Notes: generated by a model not told the origin, from the sequence alone. A stretch of 64,000 nt of DNA from Bathynomus jamesi (GCA_023014485.1 JAJOZX010001863.1:360001-424000), one strand, 5' to 3'. Counted from the stretch's first letter, positions 32,823 through 44,419 are shown. Numbers and translations are program-made.

Positions 32823-35737
32823 TTAGATAAATATGCCGTACAAAGTGACATTTCAAGGCAATTTTGAGAATAAATCTAAAAAATGAATATGACAAGAACC
32901 AACTTAGGTTCTTATGGTTCAGGGATCCATTTGATTTGAATAAAGGGCTCATAACCTATAGATTTAATGTTGTGTTGTTTGGAGCCAATTGCTCACCTAG
33001 CCTATTAGCAATGACAATTAGACATCATTTGAACCAGTTTAATAACTCTTTAACAATGAATTTCCTCAAGGAACATTTTTACGTAGACAATCTAATAGGC
33101 TCAACAACAACAAAATCTGAATTATCTGAGGTCTATGAACACTCTCAAAACATTATGCAACAAGGTAACTTTGAACTTAGTGCGTGGATTTCAAATGATG
33201 AGGAATTAAACAAAAAGATTTTAAAGGATAATAATGGTCTTACTGATCCATCAGACAGAGTTAAAACTTTAGGTATGAACTGTTATTTGGATGCATCTTC
33301 TATCAGTCATGATTCAATCTGTACTAAAGGTTTTAAACTTGATGAGGAAGTAAATATTAAAAGACAAATATTATCAGAGGCTTCAAAAAATTTTGACCCC
33401 ATGGGTCTATTCCTGCCTTCAACAATAAAATCAAAGATTCTCCTCCAAGAAGTTTGGATGACAAATGTTGGGTGGGATGATCCAATAACAAATGGATAGC
33501 AAAAATTTTGGAAGAAGTTAGCTGCTGATTTAACAAAAGTGCAGAACATTAAAATTCAAAGGTGCTGTGGGTTTAGGGATAAGCCACAGAGACTTCATGT
33601 GTTTGCTGATGCAAGCACACATGCTTATGGGTACTGTGCATACCTTGTAAGTCCTACAGAAAATCATCTAATTTATGCAAAAGGGAAAGTTGCACCCCTC
33701 AAACCTACCCGAACCATACCTCAACTGGAACTATTGGCTGCTGCGTTAGCCATTAAAACCAATTCATTGCTTAAGGATGCTTACCATGTTGTGAACATAA
33801 CTGATATCCACATCTGGCTTGACAGTCAGATTTGTCTTGCCTGGATACGGAATGCTAGCATTAATAGTAAGAATATCTTTGCAAGAAATAGGCTAAAAGA
33901 AATAGCTGAAGCTAATGAAAGACTACAAGTAAACTTTCACTATGTTCCAACTAAACAAAATCCAGCAGACTTTCTGACCAGAGGTTTATCCTACAAGTTG
34001 TTGAAGTCAAACAAAACTTGGTTCATGGGACCTAAGTGGCTCTGTAATACAGACCAATGGCCTGTGGAACAAGTTAACTTGACATTAAATTTAATCTTTT
34101 CAAATGAAAAGGTTGAACCAATCACTAATTATGAACATTATTCTGATTTCAGCAAACTTGTCAGGGTCACAGCTTACTGTTTGAGGTTTGCTCACAACTG
34201 TTTAACTACAATAAACAAACAGCTAAATAAAAACAATCATAATTATACAGAAGTTGCAACCAAGTACTGGATAGCGCATGCACGACAAAAGGAGTACAAT
34301 AAAGAGTTAGAATTCTTGACTAATGGGAAACAAACAAAAGAACCTGTACCATCAGTAGTTGTGGATCTAAATTTGTTCAGAGATGAGGAATGCCATCTAA
34401 GGTGTAAAGGGAGATTAGACAAATCAAAACTGTCTTACAAAAGCAAACATCCAATCCTTTTACCTAGATTTAGCTATTTGACAACATTAATCATCAGACA
34501 AACACACACAATGATGTACATCATATGGGGGTACCACAGACACTAACTACATTAAGAAAAACTTATTGGATACCCAAGGGAAGGATCACTGTTAAAACAG
34601 TCCTGAGTGAGTGTATCACATGTAGGCGTATTCATGCTAGGCCCTATAGGATACCAAATCCTCCTGCTTTGCCAGAGGAGAGAGTTACTCTCAACAGACC
34701 CTTTGAGACTGTAGGCATTGACTATACAGGAGCATTGACTGTGGGGTTGGTTGACACTGAACAAAAAATGTACATTGTACTGTTTACATGTGCTGCCTCA
34801 CGAGCTGTTTATCTGGATGTTGTGGAGGACCTTACAGCAGAGTCTTTTGTTGCTGTCTTTAAGAGATTCTGTGCACGACATTCAGTACCCAAGACAGTTT
34901 GGACTGACAATGCTACATATTTCAAGGCTGGTGAACAAGTCATCCACGATTTGTTAAGCAATGAATTCACACAATTATATATACAAAATTCAAACATAAA
35001 GTGGAAGTATATTCCGGTTGCCTCTCCTTGGTATGGTTCTATCTGGGAGAGGAATATACAAGCAGTAAAGAATGCTTGAAGAAAGCAAATGGTAAAAACA
35101 GATACACTTGTTTGAGTTGCTCACTCTCCTGGCTGAGATTGAGAACATCATTAACAATAGACCACTCACTTATGTAAGTGACAACATTAATGATCCCGGA
35201 ACCATTAACTCCAAATCATTTGATTCGGGAGAACAAGTTAGTCTCCTGCCGGACTACTATATAGACTCTTCAGAAGACCCAAACTGGACTCAACGACATG
35301 ATGAGCTCCAGACTAAGTTACAACATTTAACTAGAGTTAAAGCTCATTTCATTAAACAGCGGAAAACTGAGTACTTGATGGGTCTAAGGGAGAGACATAA
35401 CCAAATGACTAAGAAGGATTGGTCTGACACAATTAAGGTAGGGGACCTTGTTCTCATACATGACAGTACTCCAAGACAATACTGGCCTCTGGCTAGAGTT
35501 TTAGAACTCAGACCAGGGGCAGACGGGGTAACAAGAGTGGTCAAATTAAGGACTTCAACGGGTGACACAACAAGAGACATTTCTCTTTTGTACCCCTTAG
35601 AGCCTGGACCCAAAACAATGGACTTTGGAGAACCTTCTCCACCGCCAGTAACAACTGGAGACACTGAACTTCCAGTAACTATTCCTTTGACAGTAGGAGT
35701 GGTAACGCATCCTACTACAACATTGACAGACACATGA
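32823..35737 (+). pseudogene. Bel/Pao pol 3' half, right-arm copy
   Basis: Less damaged than its mirror copy. RT segment 32864-33499 with FGANCSPSLLA and the same FYVDNLIGS (YVDD Asp replaced); nonsense codon at 33497-33499; RNase H 33539-34546 with [21 protein letters not shown] and [15 protein letters not shown]; zinc-binding CITCRRIHARP and integrase 34525-35079 with VGIDYTGAL, VWTDNATYFKAG and the PWYGSIWERN Glu; integrase C-terminus 35108-35737. Frames shift near 34530 and 35080. The coding start is cut by the palindrome centre in the RT fingers; a further frame change lies around 32860. Family usual order PR-RT-RH-IN is kept. Confidence 0.92.
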
Positions 35738-36760
35738 CCTCAGCGACAAACAGCATTAAAGGCGCGACTAGTTTTACAACAAAAAATAGATGCTGGGGAA
35801 TTGTAATTTTATCTTCTAACTTTCACTTTTCCTTTTCTTATGGTAAAGACCATAGACAGTTTCATCTTATGGATGTATATTTTCTCTTCTAATTAAATGC
35901 TACATCTTCTCCATGAGATGGTGAGGATAGTCACTGTTAATCAGATTAACAGGCATTTACAGTCAAATAGTTAGCTAGTCTATACTCAGACATAAAAATT
36001 GGTGACATTGACACCAAAATTTTTATCTCCCGGGGCCCCCAGTATATGGAAAACTGATGTGTGGGTAGTTGGGATGTAACGAAAATGGTTCACTGAGTAG
36101 GTAGGTAGTTAATCGAACAATTATTAAATTCCTTTTATGTCAATAACTGGGTGGATGAAACCAATTGGTTGCTCACCAGAGTTATTCTCCACACTAGTAT
36201 TTATATACTGTGTGACAAGAGCGTGCTCGGTAATAGATATACATTACCGATCAACCAACCAAAAAAACCAAGAGGTCGCTGGTGGAAAAAGCCCAGCGAA
36301 AAGGTGGACAAGGGGGAACGAAAACGAGGAACGGGGCTACAAGACGGAACGAGGGAAGGGGAAGAACAAACAACGGAAAAAAGATCCCCACCAGCAAGTA
36401 CGCTCTCAACAATTAAACAAAAGGGGAAAAGGGTCTCTAATAACTAGTAGTAAGTGACTAATTGTGTTTTTAACCCAGTTAGAAGTAAACGCAGTAAATT
36501 AAGCTGGGTCAGACAAATTAGGCCTACATTGTGGCCTAAGACCTAGCATCAACTCATAGCGTAACAAAGGTGAAGGTAGATTGCCCTAACCTAATTTGGT
36601 GAGGAATCCTACTGTGGACCTCAATTTATCTGCCCGCTCTGGACCATTTCCGGAATCTCTAGGCTGACCCCTACAAGGCTAGACTTAATCTACTCTATAG
36701 TTAGACTGTGGATATAAGGGGTGGGTTAATTGTGGACCAATTGATACAGAGCATTTTTCA
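35738..36760 (+). other. Bel/Pao 3' non-coding and possible LTR, right arm
   Basis: Mirror of 29035-29888: hairpin at about 35993-36027 and TGTAACGAAAATGG at 36075 preceded by GGTAGTTGGGA. No second LTR to compare with. Confidence 0.4.
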
Positions 36761-36769
36761 CATAAGGTT

Positions 36770-37020
36770 TAAAATGAATGGTGAAGTAATTGAGGAAGTA
36801 CAAGAGTTTAAGTAATTGGGTCAAACTATTACCAGCTCCTTGAGTGATGACTCGGATATAAGAAAACAGTCTCGAAGCCTGTATGCTAAAGCGAATATGA
36901 CCATAAGGAGCTTTCGTTTCTGTACAAGTGAAGCTAAAGACACACTCTTTCGTACTTTCTGCAGTAATATATACGGTCTGCAACTCTGGGTGAATTATAA
37001 AAAAGGTTCTGGCAGTACCC

Positions 37021-37024
<4 letters not shown>
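36770..37024 (+). pseudogene. LINE 3' fragment in right arm, truncated
   Basis: Same as the left-arm LINE fragment from KMNGEVIEEVQEFK through LFRTFCSNIYGLQLW, but ends at GSGSTLN where (TA)n begins at 37023; the CSAS block and LINE tail are gone. Confidence 0.75.
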
Positions 37025-37076
<52 letters not shown>

Positions 37077-37078
<2 letters not shown>

Positions 37079-37536
37079 CTTGTTTCATGTTTCATGATTA
37101 TGCAAGGAAACTAGGCTTTGGCAGGGTTATCTAGCTATGTTGCTCGACATAATACTTAAATACTATTTAAATTCGGTTGTGATGTCCGTTACAATAAGGA
37201 AAACAATAAGAGAGAACTTTATAAATTTTAGACAATGAGGAAACCTGTAAACTGTGGAGAGACTTGCTTGGTACTATATACGATGCAGGCAGGAAGGAGG
37301 GGCCAATCGCGAATCTCCGAAACTATTGAAATTACACCTTTTTTGAAAAGACTGTGTAGTGTGTAAGATGCATGCGTGTGTAGTAAGGGATATAGTGAGA
37401 AGCGCGTGTTTGAGAGTATGCTGGACTGCTTACAGGGTAGACGTGACATGTAAAAAGGCCAGATGAAGAGGACAGTGATGGGAGAAACAGGGTTCAGGCA
37501 CTTCCTGCCTTCTGCTGGAATGCCACATACAAACTC

Positions 37537-37587
<51 letters not shown>

Positions 37588-39277
37588 TTATTTAAATTCG
37601 ACTCTTGTAAATAACGCATCGGGTTATTATGAGTCAGAAGTTATAATGAGATCGATGTACAGTTCCCTCGAATGATCTGTTAAATAATTTTAAATTAAAT
37701 ATTAGGGCTCGCTTACGCCATTGCAGAATCGAATATCACTTGATGATACAACTTTCAGTTTTACGTTTTTAATACAAGTGAAAAGCGTATGGTGCGTTCT
37801 ATGAGTACATTATTATGATTGAAAGTATTTTTGTGGCCATTTGTACAGAAAATTGATGTGATTGATGTAAGCAGTGGCCTGACTGGTGTGAAAACAAATA
37901 CGTTTATTATGAGAATTATGAGGAATTGTGAACAGCCGTTAAATTAGAGAAATGATAATTAAAGTAATGTGAATAGTCCTAACTATAACTACAAGTAGAA
38001 AGGTTCTTAATGAAAAATCTCTCAACTTTCAGTACCTATTTCCCGCTGCATCTATTTAAAAATGACAACCCACACAAATTCGACATCCCGTTTTCTTTAA
38101 TTGCATCTAATAAGAATTTTTTTTACCCGAACCTACTTATTTGGATGTTATATATATATATATATATATATGTGATAATAATAATAATAATAATACCAAG
38201 ATTAGTATCAACTAATAGTCTTTAGAAGAAAGTTAATCTTAACAACTAACCTGAAAACAATTACTGAGAGAAATATATAGCAAGATTGGGGGTATAGTTG
38301 CCAGATGCTTTTATTACGAAGGGAATTGAAATCAATATATTTAATTTAAATACTCTTAACACGTGTACATATATATATGTAATAATAACAATAAATCAAT
38401 ATTAGTAATAATATTTAAGTGGATGTTTAGAGGAGGAAAACAACTTTGGTGATTTAGTTTAAAGCATCGTTACGCAACTTGATGTTCTTTTTAACACATG
38501 TAATTTTATAACGAAATTTGATGAACGGTAAAATTATTAGTTCATATACCAGAAGATAGCATGTGAAAGTGAATGTAATGGTATATAGCGATGTAAATAA
38601 CAGAAAACTACATATTTAAAAGTAAACAAATATGCGTGTACTATATGTATATATTGTATTTGAAGGTCATCTCGTTTGAAAATAAGCCAGTTTCCCTTAA
38701 AAAAGAAGAAATTAATTTATTTAGATTAAAATGATAAATATTCATTTATTTTTCATAATGCAGATCTTAAACAAAGAACTTGTATTCGGTTTAAAATATG
38801 ATCACTCTGATTTTCATTTATGTATTGTTCGCAATTTAACATTTGAAAATTGGATGTGTTGATGCGCAATGTGGTTAGGCTTATTAAAACCTTTCAGATA
38901 TTCGTTTCCATTTCTACTGTCTGGCGGAATTTGCCTGAACAGGAAGTACTCGAATGTATGTATGTTTTTGCATGTTTGTTCTTGTTTGTCTCATAAAAGG
39001 ACTTTTTCAAGAAGGAAGGCGAGGCTCAATCCTTTCTTAAATTCTTTTGAAGGAAGGTGAAGACGAATCATTTTTAAAATTTAATTTTTTAAATTTAATT
39101 TTTTAAATTTATTTTTTAAATTTATTTTTAAATTTTTTTTTTTTTTTTCCTTTTTTTTTTTTTTTTTTGAAGGACCATGAAGAACACCTCATAAAGGTGG
39201 GACCGCCATGAAGGACGGTGAGGGGGGGGAAATTTTCAAATTGATCCATTTCTGTCACATTTTTCGGCTATACTACT
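37077..39277. other. Outer right arm, unassigned
   Basis: Mirror of 25586-27825; no gene. Small differences from the left include TTCTTC versus CTCTC near 38705 and a single instead of a doubled CCGCCATGAAGGACGG near 39206. Confidence 0.5.
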
Positions 39278-39283
39278 ACTACT
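39278..39283. repeat. Putative target duplication, right copy
   Basis: ACTACT directly after the palindrome; followed by AATGTTCAAAAACG, which continues the interrupted transposase. The surrounding (TAC)4 tract makes exact assignment uncertain. Confidence 0.75.
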
Positions 39284-40084
39284 AATGTTCAAAAACGAAT
39301 GAAAGCTAGAAGATCCTGAGTCTGAAACACATCCACTTCACTGACGAGTGTTATGTATCATACATCTGTCTAGGGAGATTAATGATCAAAACTTTCGTTA
39401 CGGGGAAGTCATGCTGGCGCTCCAATACAGCTTCCAGCTTCGCTAAACTCAACATTTGGGGCGCTGTCGGGTGGCATGGTGTAGTAGGTCCCTACTTCTT
39501 TGAGAATGAAACTGGAAAAGCAATAACGGTAACGCAAAATTCATATCGTCAGATGCTGCAAGATTTCTACTTACCACAACTAATTAGTTTGTCCCGTAAA
39601 AGAAATGTAATAACTACATTACCCGAGATTCACAGTGATTTCAGCAGGGTGGAGCACCTCCACACACTGCTTGTGAAACTCGCAACTTTTTGTGGAAGCA
39701 TTTTTCCCGACAACTAATCTCCCTTCCTGAGCCAGTGGAATGACTTCCATACTCACCTGACCTCAAACCTCCTGACTTTTTTGTGAGATTACATAAAAGA
39801 CAGGATCTATTCTACTAAGTCTAAGACACTCGAAGACCTAAAGACCAAAGTTTAGGAGGTAATTAACAACATCCCAGCTGAGCTATTTCCAAAAATTATG
39901 TAAAATATTTGTGTAAGGTTGAATACTGTGTTAGAAAAAAAATGGTAATTATACTCAACATGTTTAATTAAGGTTAATAAACTCGTATGTCTTACGTACC
40001 AATTGCGTTTCTATTTAAGTCCAGATTCCTTTTTTTTTTGAGCTAGAACATTTATTTAGAAATATGAACATTTTTTGCGGACAC

Positions 40085-40088
<4 letters not shown>
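39284..40088 (+). pseudogene. Mariner-like transposase, C-terminal piece of a split gene
   Basis: Starts NVQKRMKARRS in the same frame as the N-terminal piece, then a stop. Later frames give HFTDECYV (first Asp region), 39382-39600 LNIWGAVGWHGVVGPYFFEN and SYRQMLQDFYLPQL, and weak remnants of the third-Asp region near 39735-39790 (LTSNLLTF). Many stops and frame changes show it was dead long before now. A decayed 3' end, GCGGACACCTGA, lies at 40074-40088 before (TA)n. Confidence 0.75.
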
Positions 40089-40162
<74 letters not shown>

Positions 40163-40166
40163 ATAT
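40089..40166. repeat. (TA)n(TG)n(TA)n microsatellite
   Basis: Compound array between the split mariner and the hAT MITE. Confidence 0.95.
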
Positions 40167-40598
40167 TAGTGGTGGACCGGATATCAGTTTTTCAACATCT
40201 GCGGATGCGGATTTTTAATTTCAATATCCGCGGATGCGGATGTTTAATTAATCTATCAATATAATATATAATTATGAATATATGACAATTTTTCAAATTT
40301 GGTGATATTACTATTATGGGAGGCAATGCATAAGAATTAAAATTAATATTAATGTTTTCATTATGATAAAAATAATAACTTTCTCAAGAGTTTCAGCCAC
40401 AGAAAATTCAATGAAACAAGTTTCATTCAATTTTCTGTGTTACCAGCTATTTATATTTTGAGGTTTATATATTTGTTTGTTCATTAATAATTAATACTTT
40501 ACATGAAATGTGCATGACTGGACCTTATAAGCTACTTTATAAGCTAATTTAATTGTAAATTGCATAATTTATTGGAGTTAATATCCGCATAACATCTG
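40167..40598 (-). mobile_element. hAT MITE family H, truncated copy
   Basis: TAGTGGTGGACCGGATATC at 40167 and the following sequence are the reverse complement of 46332-46830, including the TCTGCGGATGCGG repeats and an internal hairpin with CACAGAAAATTCAATGAAAC near 40397. It stops at about 40598 within the other end's CCGCATAACATC region, so one terminus is missing. Confidence 0.9.
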
Positions 40599-40724
40599 CG
40601 CCTTGTGCAGCAAAAGCCTCCGTAACAACCTAGAAGTGTGTATAAAACGAACATAGAACAGCAGGCATCAGACAAACATCATCCCCTACACACACACACA
40701 CACATATATATATATGTGTATATA

Positions 40725-41090
40725 TTTTTTCATTTGTTCGTTCTCCCTCCTCGTCTTGCGCGGAATATTCTTCTATACAAGCGTCGTTCTTTACGTTAAT
40801 TATACTGCGTGTTCTTTGCAGTTGAAATGTATATACAGTATATATGTGCGGCATGCGGGAGGTGCCCCCCTCGGGGCATTGGTTTCTGCGCGTATGTAGG
40901 AGAATTACGACTTCTGATCGAGTGAGGACCATGGTGTAGTGGTTATCATATCTGACCGGCAATCGGAAGATCCCGGGTTCGATTCCCGGGTGGTTACCTC
41001 ATTTTTTCATTTGTTCGTTCTCCCTCCTCATCTTGCGCGTCGTTCTTTACGTTAATTATACTGCGTGTTCTTTGCAGTTGAAATGTGTAT
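40725..41090 (+). mobile_element. SINE-B, tail plus complete unit in tandem
   Basis: First a unit tail (40725-40840: TTTTTTCATTTGTTCG, CTTGCGCGGAATATTC, ACAAGCGTCGTTCTTTACG), then a head (GCATGCGGGAGGTGCCCC to GAGTGAGG), a tRNA-like core 40923-41000, and a second tail to 41090 ending in TATA-rich DNA. The core has TGGTGTAGTGGTTATCATAT (A box) and GGTTCGATTCC (B box) with a good T arm, but no proper anticodon stem and a poor acceptor stem, so it is SINE material and not a tRNA gene. Confidence 0.75.
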
Positions 41091-41117
41091 ATATATTGTG
41101 TATATAAGTATATATAT

Positions 41118-41153
<36 letters not shown>

Positions 41154-42046
41154 TATCGAGATACTTCGTCACCACATTATAAAACAACAGAGTACTTGAG
41201 TTTTTTGTTTCTCTTATTTTAGACTTGAAAGTTTTTGTAAATCATCTATTTTTTTACGGAGTTACGAGTATTTACTTACTGATGAAAACCAAACTCTTCC
41301 ATAATTTCAGCACGATGTTCACTTCTCCCTTATGAAAACGTAAACATACCTCTAAATCTCTGACTTTGTATGTTGGCGTAATCCGTTTGTTGTTGCGTGT
41401 TTGGTAGCTATTTTCTTATAATTCTTTGTTGTTACCATATCTAAAAGGTTAGAATTATTTAGTTATCATTACTGAGTTTTATACTTTTTTCAGCCCACTT
41501 AAATAAAATTATATAATTTTTTAATTTTTTAAAGTCCTTTATTAAAAATTGTTTTACAAATTCCTTCGGCATTTGAAAATGATGACATAATGGCGTTTCT
41601 TTTCTTTGTGGTAAAGAACTAATGACAACTGAGACTTTGGATTATGTATTCTTTATGATCTCAAACTGAAAAAAAAATGAAGATCGAATAGCCCACGCGA
41701 CTTTCCGTGTATGTGGGCCGGGGTATTCTACGATGTTTTTAACCTCGAAAGCTTTACCAAACTCCGTAATGTTACAGTTATTTATTCCTATTTTTACATA
41801 GTCTCAAAAATTCTTTCTCGGTAATAATGATGATAGATAAGGCCTATCCTCTCCGTTACTATACGTTATTATCTTTTTACTAATACAAAACATTATTGTA
41901 TTTGTATATAGGATTTATAGCTCGTATATACATTTTTACATCCAGGATGTATTTGGTCTCATATTTTTATTTACAACATTTGATCATATAACTTGTATTA
42001 TTCTTTGTTTGCGACTTAGCTTTAGTAATGCGAAGGATATAACGTA
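41091..42046. other. Unassigned stretch
   Basis: (TA)n at 41119-41153; the rest is AT-rich without recognised features. Confidence 0.5.
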
Positions 42047-42118
42047 TATATACACACCTTTCAACCTCTCAACTGTTCCGCGCGATGATTCCTCATTTCA
42101 CGAAGGTCAAACTTGTCT
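42047..42118 (-). mobile_element. LINE 3' tail, ~70 bp
   Basis: The minus strand reads TTTGACCTTCGTGAAATGAG, GAATCATCGCGCGGAAC and GTTGAAAGGT, matching the tail of the LINE at 48112-48165, followed by a TA-rich terminus. An extreme 5' truncation. Confidence 0.8.
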
Positions 42119-42148
42119 CTCTCTCTCGATATATATAAACACTGTATA

Positions 42149-42297
42149 TCGAGTCCGTGCGAGAACTTTGAAGTTTCTAACCACCCGTGGTAGGGCATGG
42201 TTCGGATTCCACGTTAAGCTTTAGGTCTAAGGTGGAGCAACAAGCCTGTGCTTCGTCAGAATGAACTGGCGGAAGCAAAACCAAGGTTAACCAAGGT
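42149..42297 (+). mobile_element. SINE-A copy, 5'-truncated
   Basis: Starts in the second tRNA-like module at ATCGAGTCCGTGCGAG and runs through GGTTCGGATTCCACGTTAA to AAAACCAAGGTTAACCAAGG, with a short TATATA tail. Confidence 0.8.
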
Positions 42298-43034
42298 TAC
42301 ATATATATGCTAGGAAGAGGTGGGTTCCTCAATTTTCCGCATGCAGATTTCTGCCATCTTCCTGAACTCTGGCCCCCCCCTCCCAACTTCTCAATATGCG
42401 ACGCTGCTATGCATTATATAGGCTCTATGTAAGTTATTTTTCAGATTAAATCGCTCTGTCACGTTCATTAGTTAAGTAAAGTATCTTCTCCCTCACCTTA
42501 AAGTCCGAAAAGTATGAAGTAGTTATTTTGCTCTTTACTACCTCATTCCAGAGAATTATCCGTCTTCATTTCGTTCTCACGCTGTGCTCTGTATAGGAAT
42601 TTGTTTTTTAGAACATTCTATCCCCCTCAATGGACCTTCCAATGATTCTCACCAGTCACTGCAGTAGGCAAAAGAACTGCGTAGAAGAAGAAAAAGGTTA
42701 TCTCAGGGAGCGGAAAAAATGACTGAAAAGTCCAATGAAGACTTTAATTTACAAACATTCGTGCGTAGACTTCACTATTATAAAGCTTTCCCCGCGTCTC
42801 TTTCCTGCCTGTTTAATGCTTCGAACTCTTCTCAGGCTCTCATGTGAAGGTGAAGAGATCTCCCAAAAGGTTCCCCCCTTAATTGGGGTTCATTTCTTGC
42901 CTGAAAACATCTCAGAATAATTCCTTCAGGACTAACTTCACCGCCAAGTTGAAAAAAAGAAAATTTACCTTATGCGCAAACATGTTTATAGTATACACTT
43001 ACACATCTTGTTTATATATACACACATACACGTA
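42298..43034. other. Unassigned stretch
   Basis: No repeat, RNA or protein recognised. Confidence 0.4.
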
Positions 43035-43745
43035 TACTCCGCTTAGCGCTAATTCGTTATAGCGCTCTTTGTCCTGGAAGAGAAATGTTACTAAAATGTT
43101 ACTAAAAAACAAAAAAATCCATCCTGTAATGATAGGTTGTTTTAAACATTACACAATAACCGAAGCGTGTATATATTACAGCAGTACATAACCGCTTACC
43201 ATCTCTCACAACACTCCTCGACTCCTACCTACATCAGCCGCGTTCCTTGTCCATACCCTGTATTTTAAATTCCCTGTAACGTCACTTTGCCTTAGGCAGC
43301 GTCACTAACATTGTCACACATACAGAGCTTCAAAAATAACGAACAAAAGTTCGAGGGATCCTGACGATCCAGTTCCCGTCAGCTCTCCCCGTGTGTAGCT
43401 CATCCCACTTCGACTCCCACCGCTGCCACGTAGGAGTAGGAGTGTAGTAGGTGCGACGGCAGTCGGTGATGAACATTACGCGAGCTCCGAGAGAATGCAC
43501 TAGTGAGCGTTATTTTGTTTTTGTTAATATTTTTTATGTTAATAATAAATAATTATTATTATTTTTATGTATAAATTACGTGTTTATTATTATTAGCGCT
43601 ATTACCGATACCCCGATGTAGCGCTCATACCCCCCGGAAATAGCGCTGTCGGGAGACGCATCTCAATGTATATAATGGTATAACGACCCCGTTTAGCGCT
43701 GATTCGCTTAGCGCTCACTATTTCAGGAACGCAGCTTGAGCGCTA
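43035..43745. repeat. AGCGCT-rich repeat, possible pogo-like element
   Basis: Eight AGCGCT palindromes in about 710 bp. CCGCTTAGCGCTAATTCG at 43040 recurs as CCGTTTAGCGCTGATTCG near 43689 in direct orientation, and CTTAGCGCTC occurs inverted at the far right. Tigger/pogo elements often carry such TTAGCGC-type end repeats, but I see no transposase or clean TA borders. Confidence 0.45.
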
Positions 43746-43954
43746 AGAAGAAAGTTTCATGTTTTTATTTTCATTCTGATTTTTTTTTAGTGGGGGGGAT
43801 GGTTAAAGGGGCTTACATAACAAAATTTTAAGAATAGAAAGGGCGATTTTTGGGGGGATTGGGATAGTCATGGGGAGGGGCGGGGTAACAAATGGCAAAG
43901 GTTGTAGGAAATTTATAGCAGTTTCAAAACCTTTCCTTCCAGAAAAAAAAACCA

Positions 43955-43992
<38 letters not shown>

Positions 43993-44376
43993 AAGTAAGT
44001 AAGTAAATAAATAAGGTCTTTGTTTAATTTCAACTTGAGATGTCATTTAAAGAGATTTCCTTAAAAATGCGCTCTTAATGGCTAATCTCTATCCGCATGT
44101 ACATATTCTTTTCGTAAAGCGAGACCCTCATTTTTTGTAAGGCTCTATTCGTGTTATACGTGACAGCATAACGTCAAAAATGTAATTAGGAAATCACGAA
44201 GAATCTTAACTTTTTTCCTTTAGTATTTTTATATACACTTTTATAAACCTCGTATTATTTTCAGTGTTTTCACACCTGCGTTGTTTATCCTTGACAGTGA
44301 AGATGGCAGAGATGTTATCATTGCTAGATACTGATGTTACTTAATCAGACAATGAGAGGGGAAACGTCACAACCTG

Positions 44377-44378
<2 letters not shown>
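43746..44378. other. Unassigned stretch with compound microsatellite
   Basis: (TA)n(TG)n(TAAG)n at 43956-44015; otherwise nothing recognised. Confidence 0.5.

Positions 44379-44419
<41 letters not shown>
44379..44419. repeat. (TG)n(TA)n microsatellite
   Basis: Borders the 5' side of the LINE. Confidence 0.95.

Larger units (their letters stand above)
25586..39277. mobile_element. Giant near-spacerless palindromic insertion, 13.7 kb
   Basis: Starts AGTAGTATAGCCGAAAAATG and ends with its reverse complement; the arms stay homologous all the way to the centre at 32719, where the unpaired loop is five bases (TTGCC). Left arm 7131 bp, right arm 6556 bp; the difference comes mainly from a 744-bp left-only block and a 187-bp right-only block. 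It interrupts a mariner transposase and is flanked by ACTACT, or alternatively by a 9-bp ACTACTAGT/ACTACTAAT pair if the ends are AGTATAGCC. A 6-bp duplication with AG-starting ends would suit Maverick/Polinton; a 9-bp one with long inverted repeats would suit Mutator-like or fold-back elements. No polymerase B, packaging ATPase or Mutator transposase is visible; the only coding matter is captured Bel/Pao and LINE debris. Confidence 0.85.
32722..39277 (-). repeat. Right arm of the giant palindrome
   Basis: Mirror image of the left arm: Bel/Pao pol 32823-35737 on the plus strand, putative LTR from 36075, LINE fragment 36770-37024 cut short, (TA)n at 37023-37075, 37538-37582 and 38150-38171, then the outer unassigned DNA and poly-T tract to 39277. 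It lacks the counterpart of 27860-28603. Confidence 0.9.

Noticed and set aside
25586..39277. Palindrome as a pure missed-adapter or assembly fold-back artefact
   Set aside because: The palindrome ends within matching flanks of one gene and the arms differ by 744-bp, 187-bp and 8-bp indels. Not fully excluded without reads, so checks are listed in the findings.
40923..41000. Functional tRNA gene (Glu/Asp/Val-like A and B boxes)
   Set aside because: The T arm and both promoter boxes are good, but there is no regular 5-bp anticodon stem and the acceptor arms do not pair. The same core recurs at 53803, 54069 and 54158 with SINE head and tail.
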